Part shown: in pieces, positions 7,887-14,674 of the stretch
How positions within the stretch are numbered: position 1 is the stretch's first letter
Layout of the letters: every line of letters begins with the position of its first letter
DNA from: an uncultured Lachnospiraceae bacterium
Lineage (GTDB): Bacteria > Bacillota > Clostridia > Lachnospirales > Lachnospiraceae
Length of the DNA stretch: 23,078 bases
Direction: 5' to 3'
NCBI GenBank assembly: GCA_900544445.1
Contig: UQVK01000061.1
Span: forward strand, 1 to 23,078
The notes under the pieces: model-generated
Told to the model about the DNA's origin: nothing
What the model saw: only the letters and a program-made list of their open reading frames with translations
The model's database searches: none
Position numbers and translations under genes: made by a program

Positions 7887-8387
7887 ATGAGAAAAATCAT
7901 TCTGATCGGCAGGAGCGGAGCCGGAAAAACCACGCTCACTCAGGCTCTCAAGGGAGAGGAAATCAAATATCATAAGACCCAGTATGTGAATTATTTTGAA
8001 AGCATCATCGATACGCCGGGCGAATATGCCCAGACCCATGAGCTGGGATACGCGCTGGCGCTGTATTCCTATGAGGCGGATGTGGTGGGCCTGCTTTTGT
8101 CGGCGGAAGAACCCTACAGCCTTTATCCTCCCAATATCACCTGTATGGTAAACCGGGAGGTGGTGGGAATCATCACCCACATCGATTCTCCAAAGGCGGA
8201 CCCGGAACGCGCGGAGCGCTGGCTGCGCCTTTCCGGCTGCCGTAAGATCTTCCGGGTGAATTCCACCACGGGAGAGGGCGTTTCGGATATCCTGGATTAT
8301 CTGAAGGAAGACGGAGACGCGCCGGGCGGGTCGTGCGGAAACGGCTTGGATGTGAAAAAACAAAATCCACAAAAATCAAATAAATAA
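7887..8387 (+). CDS. PduV/EutP-family small GTPase
   Basis: A 166-residue P-loop protein. Walker A is GRSGAGKTT near residues 8-16, the G3 element is DTPGEY, the specificity element is THID and the G5-like element is NSTTGEG. This is the EutP/PduV family found in many Pdu, Eut and GRM clusters. PduV has been linked to microcompartment positioning, but the biochemical role is unclear. The last 25 or so residues after the GTPase fold (from DAPGGS) are polar and lysine-rich, without a recognised helix. The ribosome site is weak (GACAGG). The gene is the last of the first transcription unit, because a consensus promoter lies 25 bases downstream. Confidence 0.88.
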   Translation: MRKIILIGRSGAGKTTLTQALKGEEIKYHKTQYVNYFESIIDTPGEYAQTHELGYALALYSYEADVVGLLLSAEEPYSLYPPNITCMVNREVVGIITHIDSPKADPERAERWLRLSGCRKIFRVNSTTGEGVSDILDYLKEDGDAPGGSCGNGLDVKKQNPQKSNK

Positions 8388-8391
8388 TAAG

Positions 8392-8406
8392 AAAAAACAA
8401 CATAAA
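8392..8406 (+). promoter_or_regulatory. Candidate operator, copy 2
   Basis: AAAAAACAACATAAA is identical to 3799-3813 and lies just upstream of the -35 box at 8412. Two further tandem TCAACAT heptamers sit at 8451-8464, just after the expected transcription start, so the promoter would be bracketed by CAACAT motifs. Confidence 0.5.
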
Positions 8407-8411
8407 ATCCG

Positions 8412-8440
8412 TTGACATGTGTTGCTTGTGGCAGTATAAT
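8412..8440 (+). promoter_or_regulatory. Second (internal) promoter of the BMC cluster
   Basis: TTGACA (8412-8417), a 17-base spacer and TATAAT (8435-8440): an exact consensus sigma-A promoter. It gives the aldolase-to-shell genes their own high-level transcription start. The leader to the aldolase gene is about 220 bases. Confidence 0.88.
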
Positions 8441-8533
8441 TTAACAAAAATCAACATTCAACATGGAAACAGCTCTCAGTTACACCGCCGGAAGACGGCA
8501 GAAACGGGGTGAAACGCCTCGGAATGGAGGACA

Positions 8534-8665
8534 GGCTGAGAAATCAGCCCGATGGCTGATTTCTCAGCCGGAATTTGCGCCGGGGCGTCGCAAATTCCCG
8601 GATCGCAGCGCCGAATCTGACATTCGGCGCGCGGCCCTCGGCGTAAAACGTCTCGGAATGGAGGA
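8534..8665 (+). repeat. Structured element B (before aldolase)
   Basis: Hairpin 1 is GGCTGAGAAATCAGCC (8534-8549) with its complement at 8554-8569, loop CGAT. Hairpin 2 is GGAATTTGCG (8570-8579) with CGCAAATTCC (8589-8598). Hairpin 3 is GCGCCGAAT (8608-8616) with ATTCGGCGC (8622-8630). Loop 2 CCGGGGCGT (8580-8588) pairs with ACGTCTCGG (8648-8656) over nine positions, two of them G-U. A 20-base direct repeat with one mismatch brackets it: 8512-8531 and 8646-8665, both containing CTCGGAATGGAGGA. Confidence 0.87.
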
Positions 8666-8669
8666 AAAC

Positions 8670-9479
8670 ATGCAGAACGAATACGAACTGAAAAAACTGA
8701 TCTGCGACATCGGAAAGAGAATCTACAACAGGAACATGGTTGCAGCCAATGACGGAAACATTTCCGTGAAGCTGAACGACAATGAATTCCTCTGCACGCC
8801 CACCGGCGTGTCCAAGGGCTTCATGACCCCGGAATTCATCTGCAAGGTGGATGCGCAGGGCAACGTGATCCAGGCGAACAAGGGCTTCTGTCCTTCTTCC
8901 GAGATCAAGATGCACATGCGCGTTTATCAGAAGCGCCCGGATGTGGGAGCTGTGGTACATGCTCATCCCACTTTTGCCACGGCCTTTGCCATCGCAGGCA
9001 TTCCGCTGACCCAGCCCATCATGCCGGAAGCGGTGATCGCTCTGGGCTGCGTTCCGATCGCGGAGTACGGCACGCCCTCCACCAACGAGATTCCGGACAA
9101 CGTGGAGAAGTATCTTCCTTATTATGACGCGGTTCTTCTGGAGAACCACGGCGCCCTGACCTGGAGCACCGATCTGCTGGCGGCCTACATGAAGATGGAA
9201 TCCGTGGAATTCTATGCGGAGCTTCTGTACAAGGCGAAGATGCTGGGCGGACCGAAGGAGTTCGATCAGGCTACGGTTCAGAAGCTGTATGAGATCAGAA
9301 GAAAGATGGGACTGTCCGGCAAACATCCGGCAGACCTGTGCCTGAACAAGAACGGCAAGAACTGCCATAACTGCGGCAACGGCTGCGGCTCCGTTTCCTC
9401 TCCGGCTTCCGGAAACAGCGAAGTGAGCGAGGAAATGGTTGCGGAAATCGTGAAGAAGGTTATGGAGCAGCTCGCATAA
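8670..9479 (+). CDS. Class II aldolase (rhamnulose/fuculose-1-phosphate aldolase) with C-terminal encapsulation helix
   Basis: A 269-residue class II aldolase of the FucA/adducin family. Expected zinc ligands are visible as H97 and H99 (VVHAHP) and H160 (LLENHGAL), with the catalytic glutamate E78 in SSEIKMH. It should split L-rhamnulose-1-phosphate, and perhaps L-fuculose-1-phosphate, into DHAP and L-lactaldehyde. The core ends near residue 220. It is followed by a Cys-rich linker with C224, C232, C235 and C239 (CX7CX2CX3C), a Ser/Gly linker, and a final amphipathic helix (residues 252-269, EEMVAEIVKKVMEQLA) of the BMC encapsulation-peptide kind. ATG 8670 follows the GGAGG of element B; the open frame extending to 8463 crosses that element and is not coding. 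Rhamnose specificity is inferred from rhaA and rhaB. Confidence 0.9.
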   Translation: MQNEYELKKLICDIGKRIYNRNMVAANDGNISVKLNDNEFLCTPTGVSKGFMTPEFICKVDAQGNVIQANKGFCPSSEIKMHMRVYQKRPDVGAVVHAHPTFATAFAIAGIPLTQPIMPEAVIALGCVPIAEYGTPSTNEIPDNVEKYLPYYDAVLLENHGALTWSTDLLAAYMKMESVEFYAELLYKAKMLGGPKEFDQATVQKLYEIRRKMGLSGKHPADLCLNKNGKNCHNCGNGCGSVSSPASGNSEVSEEMVAEIVKKVMEQLA

Positions 9480-9551
9480 ATTCCGCTCTGAATGGTTTGG
9501 CATCGGAAGCTTTTGACAACTGCCCAAAAAAGAAGGGATTCGGAAGCGGAA

Positions 9552-10124
9552 ATGAATCAATGGAGTGAAAAAGGGATTGCCGAAGCGGTCCGAAGGGCGC
9601 TGGCAGAAGCGGGCTATACAGCAGGAGGTGGATGTCCGGCAGGACAGGAGGGACAGGCTTCTTCTGAGGCGGAAAACAGAACGCCTCCCTGCTCCATGAC
9701 GCTCCGTCTGGCAGAGGAGCTTGCGGCGCGTGTGGAAGAAAAGGCCCGGGAATGGGGCATGTGCGTGGTGACGGCGGTTGCGGATGAGGGTGGAAATACA
9801 AAGCTGGTCCGCAGCATGGACGGCGCTTATATTGGGAGCGTGGATGTGGCGGTAAATAAGGCCTATACCTGTGTGGCGTTTCAGATGTCCACAAGGGAGC
9901 TTTCCGAACTGGCCCGGCCGGACGGCCCGCTGTACGGGATCCAGCATACCAACGGAGGCAGGATCGTGATCTTCGGCGGCGGCGAGCCGCTGAGAGTGGA
10001 AGGCAGGCTCATCGGAGCCCTGGGCGTCAGCGGCGGAACGGCCGAACAGGATACCGCTCTCGCAGCCTTCGGCGCGTCTCTTTTGAAGGAGTCCGGAGTG
10101 CAGGATACTCCGGCAAGGAGGTAA
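9552..10124 (+). CDS. HbpS/GlcG-like (PduO C-terminal domain) protein with N-terminal encapsulation helix
   Basis: A 190-residue protein. Residues 1-20 (NQWSEKGIAEAVRRALAEAG) form an amphipathic helix of encapsulation-peptide type, followed by a disordered Gly/Glu/Ser linker to about residue 45. The rest is a GlcG/HbpS domain (old DUF336): MTLRLAEELAARVEEKAREWG, VTAVADEGGN, VNKAYTCVAFQMSTREL, GGRIVIFGGGEPL and GALGVSGGTAEQD. The same fold forms the C-terminal half of PduO and can bind haem or corrinoid in relatives. No adenosyltransferase domain is attached, and the local dehydratase does not use B12, so the ligand here is unknown. ATG 9552 is chosen because it starts the helix. The stop codon overlaps the ribosome site of the next gene. 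Confidence 0.83.
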   Translation: MNQWSEKGIAEAVRRALAEAGYTAGGGCPAGQEGQASSEAENRTPPCSMTLRLAEELAARVEEKAREWGMCVVTAVADEGGNTKLVRSMDGAYIGSVDVAVNKAYTCVAFQMSTRELSELARPDGPLYGIQHTNGGRIVIFGGGEPLRVEGRLIGALGVSGGTAEQDTALAAFGASLLKESGVQDTPARR

Positions 10125-10128
10125 TCTC

Positions 10129-11520
10129 GTGCCTGTAAGTGAAACAATGGTACAGGATATTGTGAAGGAAGTGGTTGCCAGGATGCAGCTTTCCGGGACG
10201 GCTCAGAGTACATATCACGGCGTGTTTGCCGATATGAACGACGCCATTGCGGCCGCGAAGGAAGCGCAGAAGAAGGTCCGCGTCATGACCATGGACCAGA
10301 GAGAGCAGATCATTTCCAATATCCGTAGAAAAACCCACGAGAACGCGGAGGTTCTGGCACGCATGGGCGTGGAAGAGACCGGAATGGGAAACGTGGGAGA
10401 TAAAATTTTAAAGCACCATCTTCTGGCGGACAAGACGCCCGGAACAGAAGATATTACGACGACAGCCTGGTCCGGAGACAGGGGCCTGACGCTGGTGGAG
10501 ATGGGACCCTTCGGCGTGATCGGAGCGATCACTCCCTGTACCAATCCCAGCGAAACCGTGCTCTGCAACTGCATCGGCATGATCGCGGCGGGAAACACGG
10601 TGGTGTTCAATCCCCATCCCCAGGCGGTGAAAACGTCCATGTTCGCCATGAACCTGGTGAACGAGGCTTCCATTGAAGCGGGCGGCCCGGACAACGTGGC
10701 CTGTACGGTGGAGAAGCCCACGCTGGCTTCCAGCTCCGTGATGATGAAGCATAAGGACATTCCGCTGATCGCGGCGACGGGAGGCCCCGGCGTAGTGACG
10801 GCCGTCCTTTCCTCTGGAAAGAGAGGAATCGGAGCGGGTGCGGGAAATCCGCCCGCACTGGTGGATGAAACCGCCGATATCAGAAAGGCGGCGCAGGACA
10901 TCGTAAACGGCTGCACCTTTGACAATAACCTTCCCTGCATTGCGGAGAAGGAGATCGTGGCGGTGGACAGCATCGCGGACGAGCTGATGCACTACATGAT
11001 CAGCGAACAGGGCTGCTACCTGATTTCAAAGGAAGAGCAGGACAGGCTGGTGAATACGGTGCTCACGCCGAAGGGACTGAACCGGAAATGTGTGGGAAGA
11101 AGTGCAAGAGTGCTGCTTTCCATGATCGGCATTGAGGCGCCGTCCAACATCCGCTGCATCGTGTTTGAAGGAGAAAAGGAGCATCCTCTGATTTCAGAGG
11201 AGCTGATGATGCCCATTCTGGGACTGGTCCGCGCGAAGGATTTTGACGACGCCGTGGAAAAGGCGGTATGGCTGGAGCATGGAAACCGGCATTCGGCCCA
11301 CATCCACTCCAAGAACATCGATAATATCACCAAATACGCCAGAGCGATCGATACGGCCATTCTGGTGAAAAACGCGCCCTCCTATGCGGCGCTGGGCTTC
11401 GGAGGAGAAGGCTACTGCACCTTCACCATCGCCAGCAGAACCGGAGAGGGCCTGACCAGCGCCAGCACCTTTACCAAGAGAAGGCGCTGTGTGATGTCGG
11501 ACAGCCTGTGCATCAGATGA
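10129..11520 (+). CDS. pduP: CoA-acylating propionaldehyde dehydrogenase (PduP/EutE type)
   Basis: A 463-residue aldehyde dehydrogenase that converts propionaldehyde, NAD+ and CoA to propionyl-CoA. The catalytic cysteine is C270 in TFDNNLPCIAEKE, the hallmark of the PduP/EutE group; ITPCTNPSETVLCN and AATGGPGVV are further family segments. The N-terminal 20 residues (ETMVQDIVKEVVARMQ) form the known type of encapsulation helix and are followed by a short linker. Start is GTG 10129, six bases after a full AGGAGGT ribosome site that overlaps the previous stop. NADH produced here would be recycled by the alcohol dehydrogenase encoded next. The stop codon lies in the first unit of a three-copy 17-base repeat. 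Confidence 0.95.
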   Translation: MPVSETMVQDIVKEVVARMQLSGTAQSTYHGVFADMNDAIAAAKEAQKKVRVMTMDQREQIISNIRRKTHENAEVLARMGVEETGMGNVGDKILKHHLLADKTPGTEDITTTAWSGDRGLTLVEMGPFGVIGAITPCTNPSETVLCNCIGMIAAGNTVVFNPHPQAVKTSMFAMNLVNEASIEAGGPDNVACTVEKPTLASSSVMMKHKDIPLIAATGGPGVVTAVLSSGKRGIGAGAGNPPALVDETADIRKAAQDIVNGCTFDNNLPCIAEKEIVAVDSIADELMHYMISEQGCYLISKEEQDRLVNTVLTPKGLNRKCVGRSARVLLSMIGIEAPSNIRCIVFEGEKEHPLISEELMMPILGLVRAKDFDDAVEKAVWLEHGNRHSAHIHSKNIDNITKYARAIDTAILVKNAPSYAALGFGGEGYCTFTIASRTGEGLTSASTFTKRRRCVMSDSLCIR

Positions 11521-11564
11521 AGCATCTGCTCAGATGAACCATCTGACCGGATGAGCCATCTGCT
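11514..11564. repeat. Three tandem 17-bp dyad repeats between pduP and the alcohol dehydrogenase gene
   Basis: Units are 11514-11530, 11531-11547 and 11548-11564. Units 1 and 2 contain CAGATG-N3-CATCTG, a perfect 6-bp inverted repeat; unit 3 has CGGATG-N3-CATCTG. The first unit contains the pduP stop codon (TGA 11518-11520). Confidence 0.8.
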
Positions 11565-11612
11565 GAAGCTTCTGAAAGGAACGCCGCTCCGGCGGCAGAA
11601 AAGGAAAAGAGT

Positions 11613-12824
11613 ATGGAAATCAACGGAGCAAACATAGAAGAGATCGTCAGGCAGGTCTTAAACAGCATGGAAGGAAGAGGACAGGCGGCTCCTGCCGCTG
11701 CCGCAGCGGGAACCGGAAGCATCCCGAAGACGGCGCGTGTGGCCATGCTGACCAGTCTGGAGCATTATGATATTAAGGAATTCCCCATCCCCGAGGTGGG
11801 AGACGACGACATTCTGGTAAAGGTGGAGGGCTGCGGCATCTGCGGAACGGATGCCCACGAGTTCAAAAAGGATCCCTTCGGCCTGATCCCTGTGGCGCTG
11901 GGCCATGAAGGAACCGGAGAAATCGTGAAGATGGGTAAAAATGTGAAGAAGGACAGCGCCGGAAAGGATCTGAAGCTGGGCGACAAGGTCGTGACCTGCA
12001 TGATCTTCAAGGACAATCCGGACATCACCATGTTCGACCTGAATAAGCAGAACGTGGGCGGAGCGGATGTATACGGCCTGCTTCCCGACGACGACATCCA
12101 TCTGAACGGATGGTTTTCAGATTATCTGTTCATCCGCGGCGGATCCACCGTATTCAACGTGAGCGACCTGGATCTGTATTCCAGAATCCTGATCGAACCC
12201 TGTGCGGTTCTGGTTCACGCGGTGGAACGGGCGAAATCCACCGGAATCCTGCGTTTCAACAGCAGAGTGGTGGTTCAGGGCTGCGGCCCCATCGGCCTGA
12301 TCTGTATCGCAATCTTGCGCACTATGGGAATCAACAGGATCGTGGCGGTGGACGGAGAGGAAAAGCGCCTTGCATTCGCAAGGGAAATGGGCGCGTCCGA
12401 TACGGTGAACTTCAAGGAGCATAAGGGAATCGAAGCGCTCGCCGGCGCCGTTGCAAACGCCTGCGACGGCCATCTGGCAGACTTCGCGTTCCAGTGCACC
12501 GGCTCTCCTGCGGGACATTCCAACATTTACAAGTTCATCCGCAACGGCGGCGGACTCTGTGAGCTGGGATTTTTCATCAACGGCGGAGACGCCACCATCA
12601 ACCCTCATTTTGACATCTGCTCCAAGGAAATCACCACGGTGGGCTCCTGGGTATACACCCTGAGAGATTATGCGACCACCTTTGAATTCTTAAAGAGCGC
12701 GAAGAAGATCGGCATCCCCATGGAGAAGCTGATCACCCATACCTTCCCGCTGGAACAGATCAACGAAGCCCATCAGACCAACCTGGCCATGAGCGGGCTG
12801 AAGATTGCAATCATCAACAAATAA
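11613..12824 (+). CDS. Zinc-type medium-chain alcohol dehydrogenase with N-terminal encapsulation helix
   Basis: A 403-residue MDR-family dehydrogenase. Residues 1-20 (NGANIEEIVRQVLNSME) form an encapsulation-type helix, followed by a Gln/Ala/Pro-rich linker to about residue 35. The catalytic zinc site is GCGICGTDAHEF (C77) and GHEG (H98, E99). The Rossmann dinucleotide motif is VVVQGCGPIGLICIA. The four-cysteine structural zinc lobe of classical ADHs is missing, as in sorbitol- or threonine-dehydrogenase-like members. The likely role is reduction of propionaldehyde to 1-propanol with NADH recycling inside the compartment. Because no separate lactaldehyde reductase is seen, it may also reduce lactaldehyde to propanediol (inference). 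The ribosome site is AAGGAAAAG before ATG 11613. Confidence 0.9.
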   Translation: MEINGANIEEIVRQVLNSMEGRGQAAPAAAAAGTGSIPKTARVAMLTSLEHYDIKEFPIPEVGDDDILVKVEGCGICGTDAHEFKKDPFGLIPVALGHEGTGEIVKMGKNVKKDSAGKDLKLGDKVVTCMIFKDNPDITMFDLNKQNVGGADVYGLLPDDDIHLNGWFSDYLFIRGGSTVFNVSDLDLYSRILIEPCAVLVHAVERAKSTGILRFNSRVVVQGCGPIGLICIAILRTMGINRIVAVDGEEKRLAFAREMGASDTVNFKEHKGIEALAGAVANACDGHLADFAFQCTGSPAGHSNIYKFIRNGGGLCELGFFINGGDATINPHFDICSKEITTVGSWVYTLRDYATTFEFLKSAKKIGIPMEKLITHTFPLEQINEAHQTNLAMSGLKIAIINK

Positions 12825-12852
12825 GTAAACGAAACGTCAGGAGGAAACGTCC

Positions 12853-13167
12853 ATGGAGGAAGCGGTAGGAATTCTTGAGGTATACGGCCTTGTATGCGCC
12901 TTCATGGCGGCTGATGCCGGATGCAAGGCGGGAAATGTGTGGCTTGAGCCCTTTGATAAAAACAAGCCCGCCAACGCGGACAGCCTGCCGGTGCCGCTGC
13001 TGGTAACGATCAAGTTCCGGGGCAGCGTATCGGATGTGGAAGCGGCGATGGAGGCCGGAGAGCGTATGGCAAAGAGCCTGACTGGAGTGGTGCAGAAGCA
13101 TGTGATCCCGCGGCCCACGGCTGATACGGAGAAAATGTTGAAGCTCAGCGCATTTGACAAATCATAA
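12853..13167 (+). CDS. BMC-H shell protein, divergent
   Basis: A 104-residue single BMC domain. Conserved features are EEAVGILEVYGLVCAFMAADAGCKAGNVWLE at the start, LLVTIKFRGSVSDVEAAMEAGERMA in the middle and VVQKHVIPRPTADTEKML at the end. Compared with its neighbours it has a longer, more polar segment between strand 2 and strand 3 (about residues 33-48, FDKNKPANADSLPVP). This may change the hexamer edge or pore surface. GGAGG lies nine bases before ATG. It is the first of four consecutive shell genes. Confidence 0.88.
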   Translation: MEEAVGILEVYGLVCAFMAADAGCKAGNVWLEPFDKNKPANADSLPVPLLVTIKFRGSVSDVEAAMEAGERMAKSLTGVVQKHVIPRPTADTEKMLKLSAFDKS

Positions 13168-13194
13168 CAAACAGCGTTGCTGGAAATTTTCAGT

Positions 13195-13305
13195 GCCGCA
13201 CATGGCGGCGAAAAGAGGTCGGCACGAACTTCCGTTCGTGCCAAAGAATGGCTGACGCCGTTCTTTCATGATGGAAGCGCCGCACATGGCGGCAAAATAA
13301 GGAGG
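13195..13305 (+). repeat. Hairpin-rich spacer G with flanking direct repeats, upstream of BMC-H gene
   Basis: GCCGCACATGGCGGC occurs at 13195-13209 and again at 13279-13293; each copy is itself a GCCGC/GCGGC hairpin followed by an A-rich, SD-like sequence. Between them are GGCACGAAC (13221-13229) with GTTCGTGCC (13234-13242), and AAAGAA (13243-13248) with TTCTTT (13261-13266) around a 12-base loop. The second copy leads into the real AAGGAGG ribosome site. The arrangement recalls elements A-E but is shorter. Confidence 0.65.
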
Positions 13306-13309
13306 AAAT

Positions 13310-13585
13310 ATGGCACAGGAAGCACTGGGAATGGTGGAAACAAGAGGACTCACCGCTGCAATTGAGGCGGCGGATGCGATGACAAAGTCCGCAGAGGTAA
13401 AGCTGATCGGAACAGAAAAAATCGGTTCCGGACTGGTAACCGTAATGGTGCGCGGCGATGTGGGAGCCGTGAAGGCGTCCGTGGAGAGCGGTTCCGAGGC
13501 GGCAAGCCGTCTGGGAGAGCTGGTTGCGGCACATGTAATCCCGAGACCCCACAGCGATGTGGAGAAGATTCTCCCTACGATCTGA
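13310..13585 (+). CDS. BMC-H shell protein (PduA/EutM type)
   Basis: A canonical 91-residue BMC-H protein: [48 protein letters not shown] and [19 protein letters not shown] are all hallmark segments. It should form the main hexagonal facet tiles. It is highly similar to the BMC domain encoded at 14098-14376, which suggests a recent local duplication. Ribosome site AAGGAGG before ATG 13310. It is preceded by hairpin-rich spacer G. Confidence 0.95.
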   Translation: MAQEALGMVETRGLTAAIEAADAMTKSAEVKLIGTEKIGSGLVTVMVRGDVGAVKASVESGSEAASRLGELVAAHVIPRPHSDVEKILPTI

Positions 13586-13613
13586 TTACCATCTGAGACA
13601 GGAGTGAAGGTGC

Positions 13614-13943
13614 ATGAGGAAGTCATATGGCCTGATTGAAATATCGGGAGTGGTTGCGGCGCTGGACGCGCTGGATATCATGTGTAAGGCGGCTGATGTG
13701 ACGCTTGCCACCTGGGAAAGAAAGCTTGGCGGAAGGCTGGTTACGATCATTGTGGAAGGTGACGTGGCGGCTGTGACCGCGGCGGTTGAGGCTGCAAAGG
13801 CCCGCGCAATCAAGCGTCCCGTATCCAGCGGAGTGATTGCAAATCCTCATGAGGAGACCGTCGCACAGGTAAAACGAAGCATGAAGCGGTTCCGCAGCGT
13901 AGAAGAGATGGGAGAGAATCATGCCGGAGAACAATGCAGATAA
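13614..13943 (+). CDS. BMC-H shell protein with C-terminal extension
   Basis: A 109-residue BMC-H protein. [28 protein letters not shown] and [22 protein letters not shown] define the BMC fold, with [22 protein letters not shown] near the end. A basic and polar tail of about 20 residues follows ([16 protein letters not shown]). In the fold it differs from the PduA-like neighbours (VIANPHEE instead of VIPRPHSD). The ribosome site is GGAGTGAAGG before ATG 13614. Its last 23 bases overlap the start of the next open frame, so the two are probably translationally coupled. Confidence 0.88.
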   Translation: MRKSYGLIEISGVVAALDALDIMCKAADVTLATWERKLGGRLVTIIVEGDVAAVTAAVEAAKARAIKRPVSSGVIANPHEETVAQVKRSMKRFRSVEEMGENHAGEQCR

Positions 13944-14376
13944 GGAAAAGAAAGATAGAAACGGCCAGACAAGGGCAGTGAGAACCACAAGAAGGACCGC
14001 TGCAAAAACAACTCCGGCGTCTGATCCGGAGAAAACCGTAAAGAAGGATGCCGAAAACGCAGTGCCGCCCGCGGCGGCAGAAAAGGAGGAAAAAAGAATG
14101 GCACAGGAAGCTTTGGGAATGGTGGAAACAAGAGGACTGGTAGCCGCAATCGAGGCTGCTGACGCAATGTGCAAAGCTGCAAACGTTGCACTGGTTGGAA
14201 CGGAGAAGATCGGTTCCGGACTGGTAACCGTAATGGTGCGCGGCGACGTGGGCGCTGTGAAGTCCGCTGTGGAAGCGGGATCCAGCAGTGCGCAGAGACT
14301 GGGTGAGCTGGTTGCGACCCATGTAATCCCCAGGCCTCATTCTGACGTGGAGATGATTCTTCCGAAGGTAAAATAA
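13921..14376 (+). CDS. BMC-H shell protein with charged N-terminal extension (possible dual start)
   Basis: The full frame encodes 151 residues. Residues 1-59 are a Lys/Arg/Glu/Ala-rich, probably disordered extension ([32 protein letters not shown]). Residues 60-151 are a canonical PduA/EutM-type BMC-H domain, almost identical to the 13310-13585 protein. An internal ATG at 14098 is preceded by a strong AAGGAGG site (14083-14089) and would give a plain 92-residue shell protein with the same [13 protein letters not shown] start as its neighbour. ATG 13921 also has a plausible site (GGGAGAG) and overlaps the previous gene by 23 bases. Both products may be made. Only the BMC domain is certain. 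Confidence 0.82.
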   Translation: MPENNADKEKKDRNGQTRAVRTTRRTAAKTTPASDPEKTVKKDAENAVPPAAAEKEEKRMAQEALGMVETRGLVAAIEAADAMCKAANVALVGTEKIGSGLVTVMVRGDVGAVKSAVEAGSSSAQRLGELVATHVIPRPHSDVEMILPKVK

Positions 14377-14430
14377 GGCTGCATTTACAGCCTGAACGGC
14401 CCTGACGGCAGAACCCGCCGCCAGGGCTGG

Positions 14431-14475
14431 AAAACGGGCAGAAGCGTTTCCTCAGGGATGCGCCTGCCCGTTTTT
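14431..14475 (+). terminator. Hairpin terminator or attenuator after the shell gene group
   Basis: AAAACGGGCAG (14431-14441) pairs with CTGCCCGTTTT (14464-14474), with further inner pairing and T's at 14471-14475. Two more hairpins precede it: AGGCTG/CAGCCT (14376-14393) and GCCCTG/CAGGGC (14399-14427). It may lower expression of pduL and later genes relative to shell tiles. Confidence 0.65.
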
Positions 14476-14517
14476 CAAAAATATCCTGTAAAAGCGGTCT
14501 GCGGACGGAAGGGGATA

Positions 14518-14670
14518 GTATGAGAAATAAGCCATCAGGCTTATTTCTCATACGGCAATTTGTGCCGGAGCGTCACAAATTGCTTTGATGGCATCAGAGA
14601 AATCGCATTCGCGATTTCTCTTCGCCCCGTCGCGGCAAAGCAAAGCTTTGCTACGCTCCGGAATGAGGGA
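14518..14670 (+). repeat. Structured element C (before pduL)
   Basis: Hairpin 1 is 16 bp (14518-14533 with 14538-14553), loop ATCA. Hairpin 2 is GCAATTTGTG (14555-14564) with CACAAATTGC (14574-14583). Hairpin 3 is AGAGAAATCGC (14596-14606) with GCGATTTCTCT (14611-14621), with lower pairs GGC/GCC where the other copies have CGC/GCG. Loop 2 CCGGAGCGT (14565-14573) is the exact complement of ACGCTCCGG (14653-14661). An extra palindrome, AGCAAAGCTTTGCT (14639-14652), is unique to this copy. Confidence 0.85.
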
Positions 14671-14674
14671 TACA

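Noticed and set aside
8544..9947. Long minus-strand open frame opposite the aldolase and HbpS-like genes, and similar long antisense frames (19963-21270, 21267-22643, 7482-8372)
   Set aside because: They mirror GC-rich coding DNA, have no recognisable domains and overlap well-supported genes on the plus strand.
11514..11564. Possible CRISPR-like array
   Set aside because: Three adjoining 17-bp units without spacers, and no cas genes nearby.
14518..14670. Reading the elements as ordinary transcription terminators
   Set aside because: No T-run follows any of the hairpins within an element, and all five end at a ribosome site of a downstream gene.
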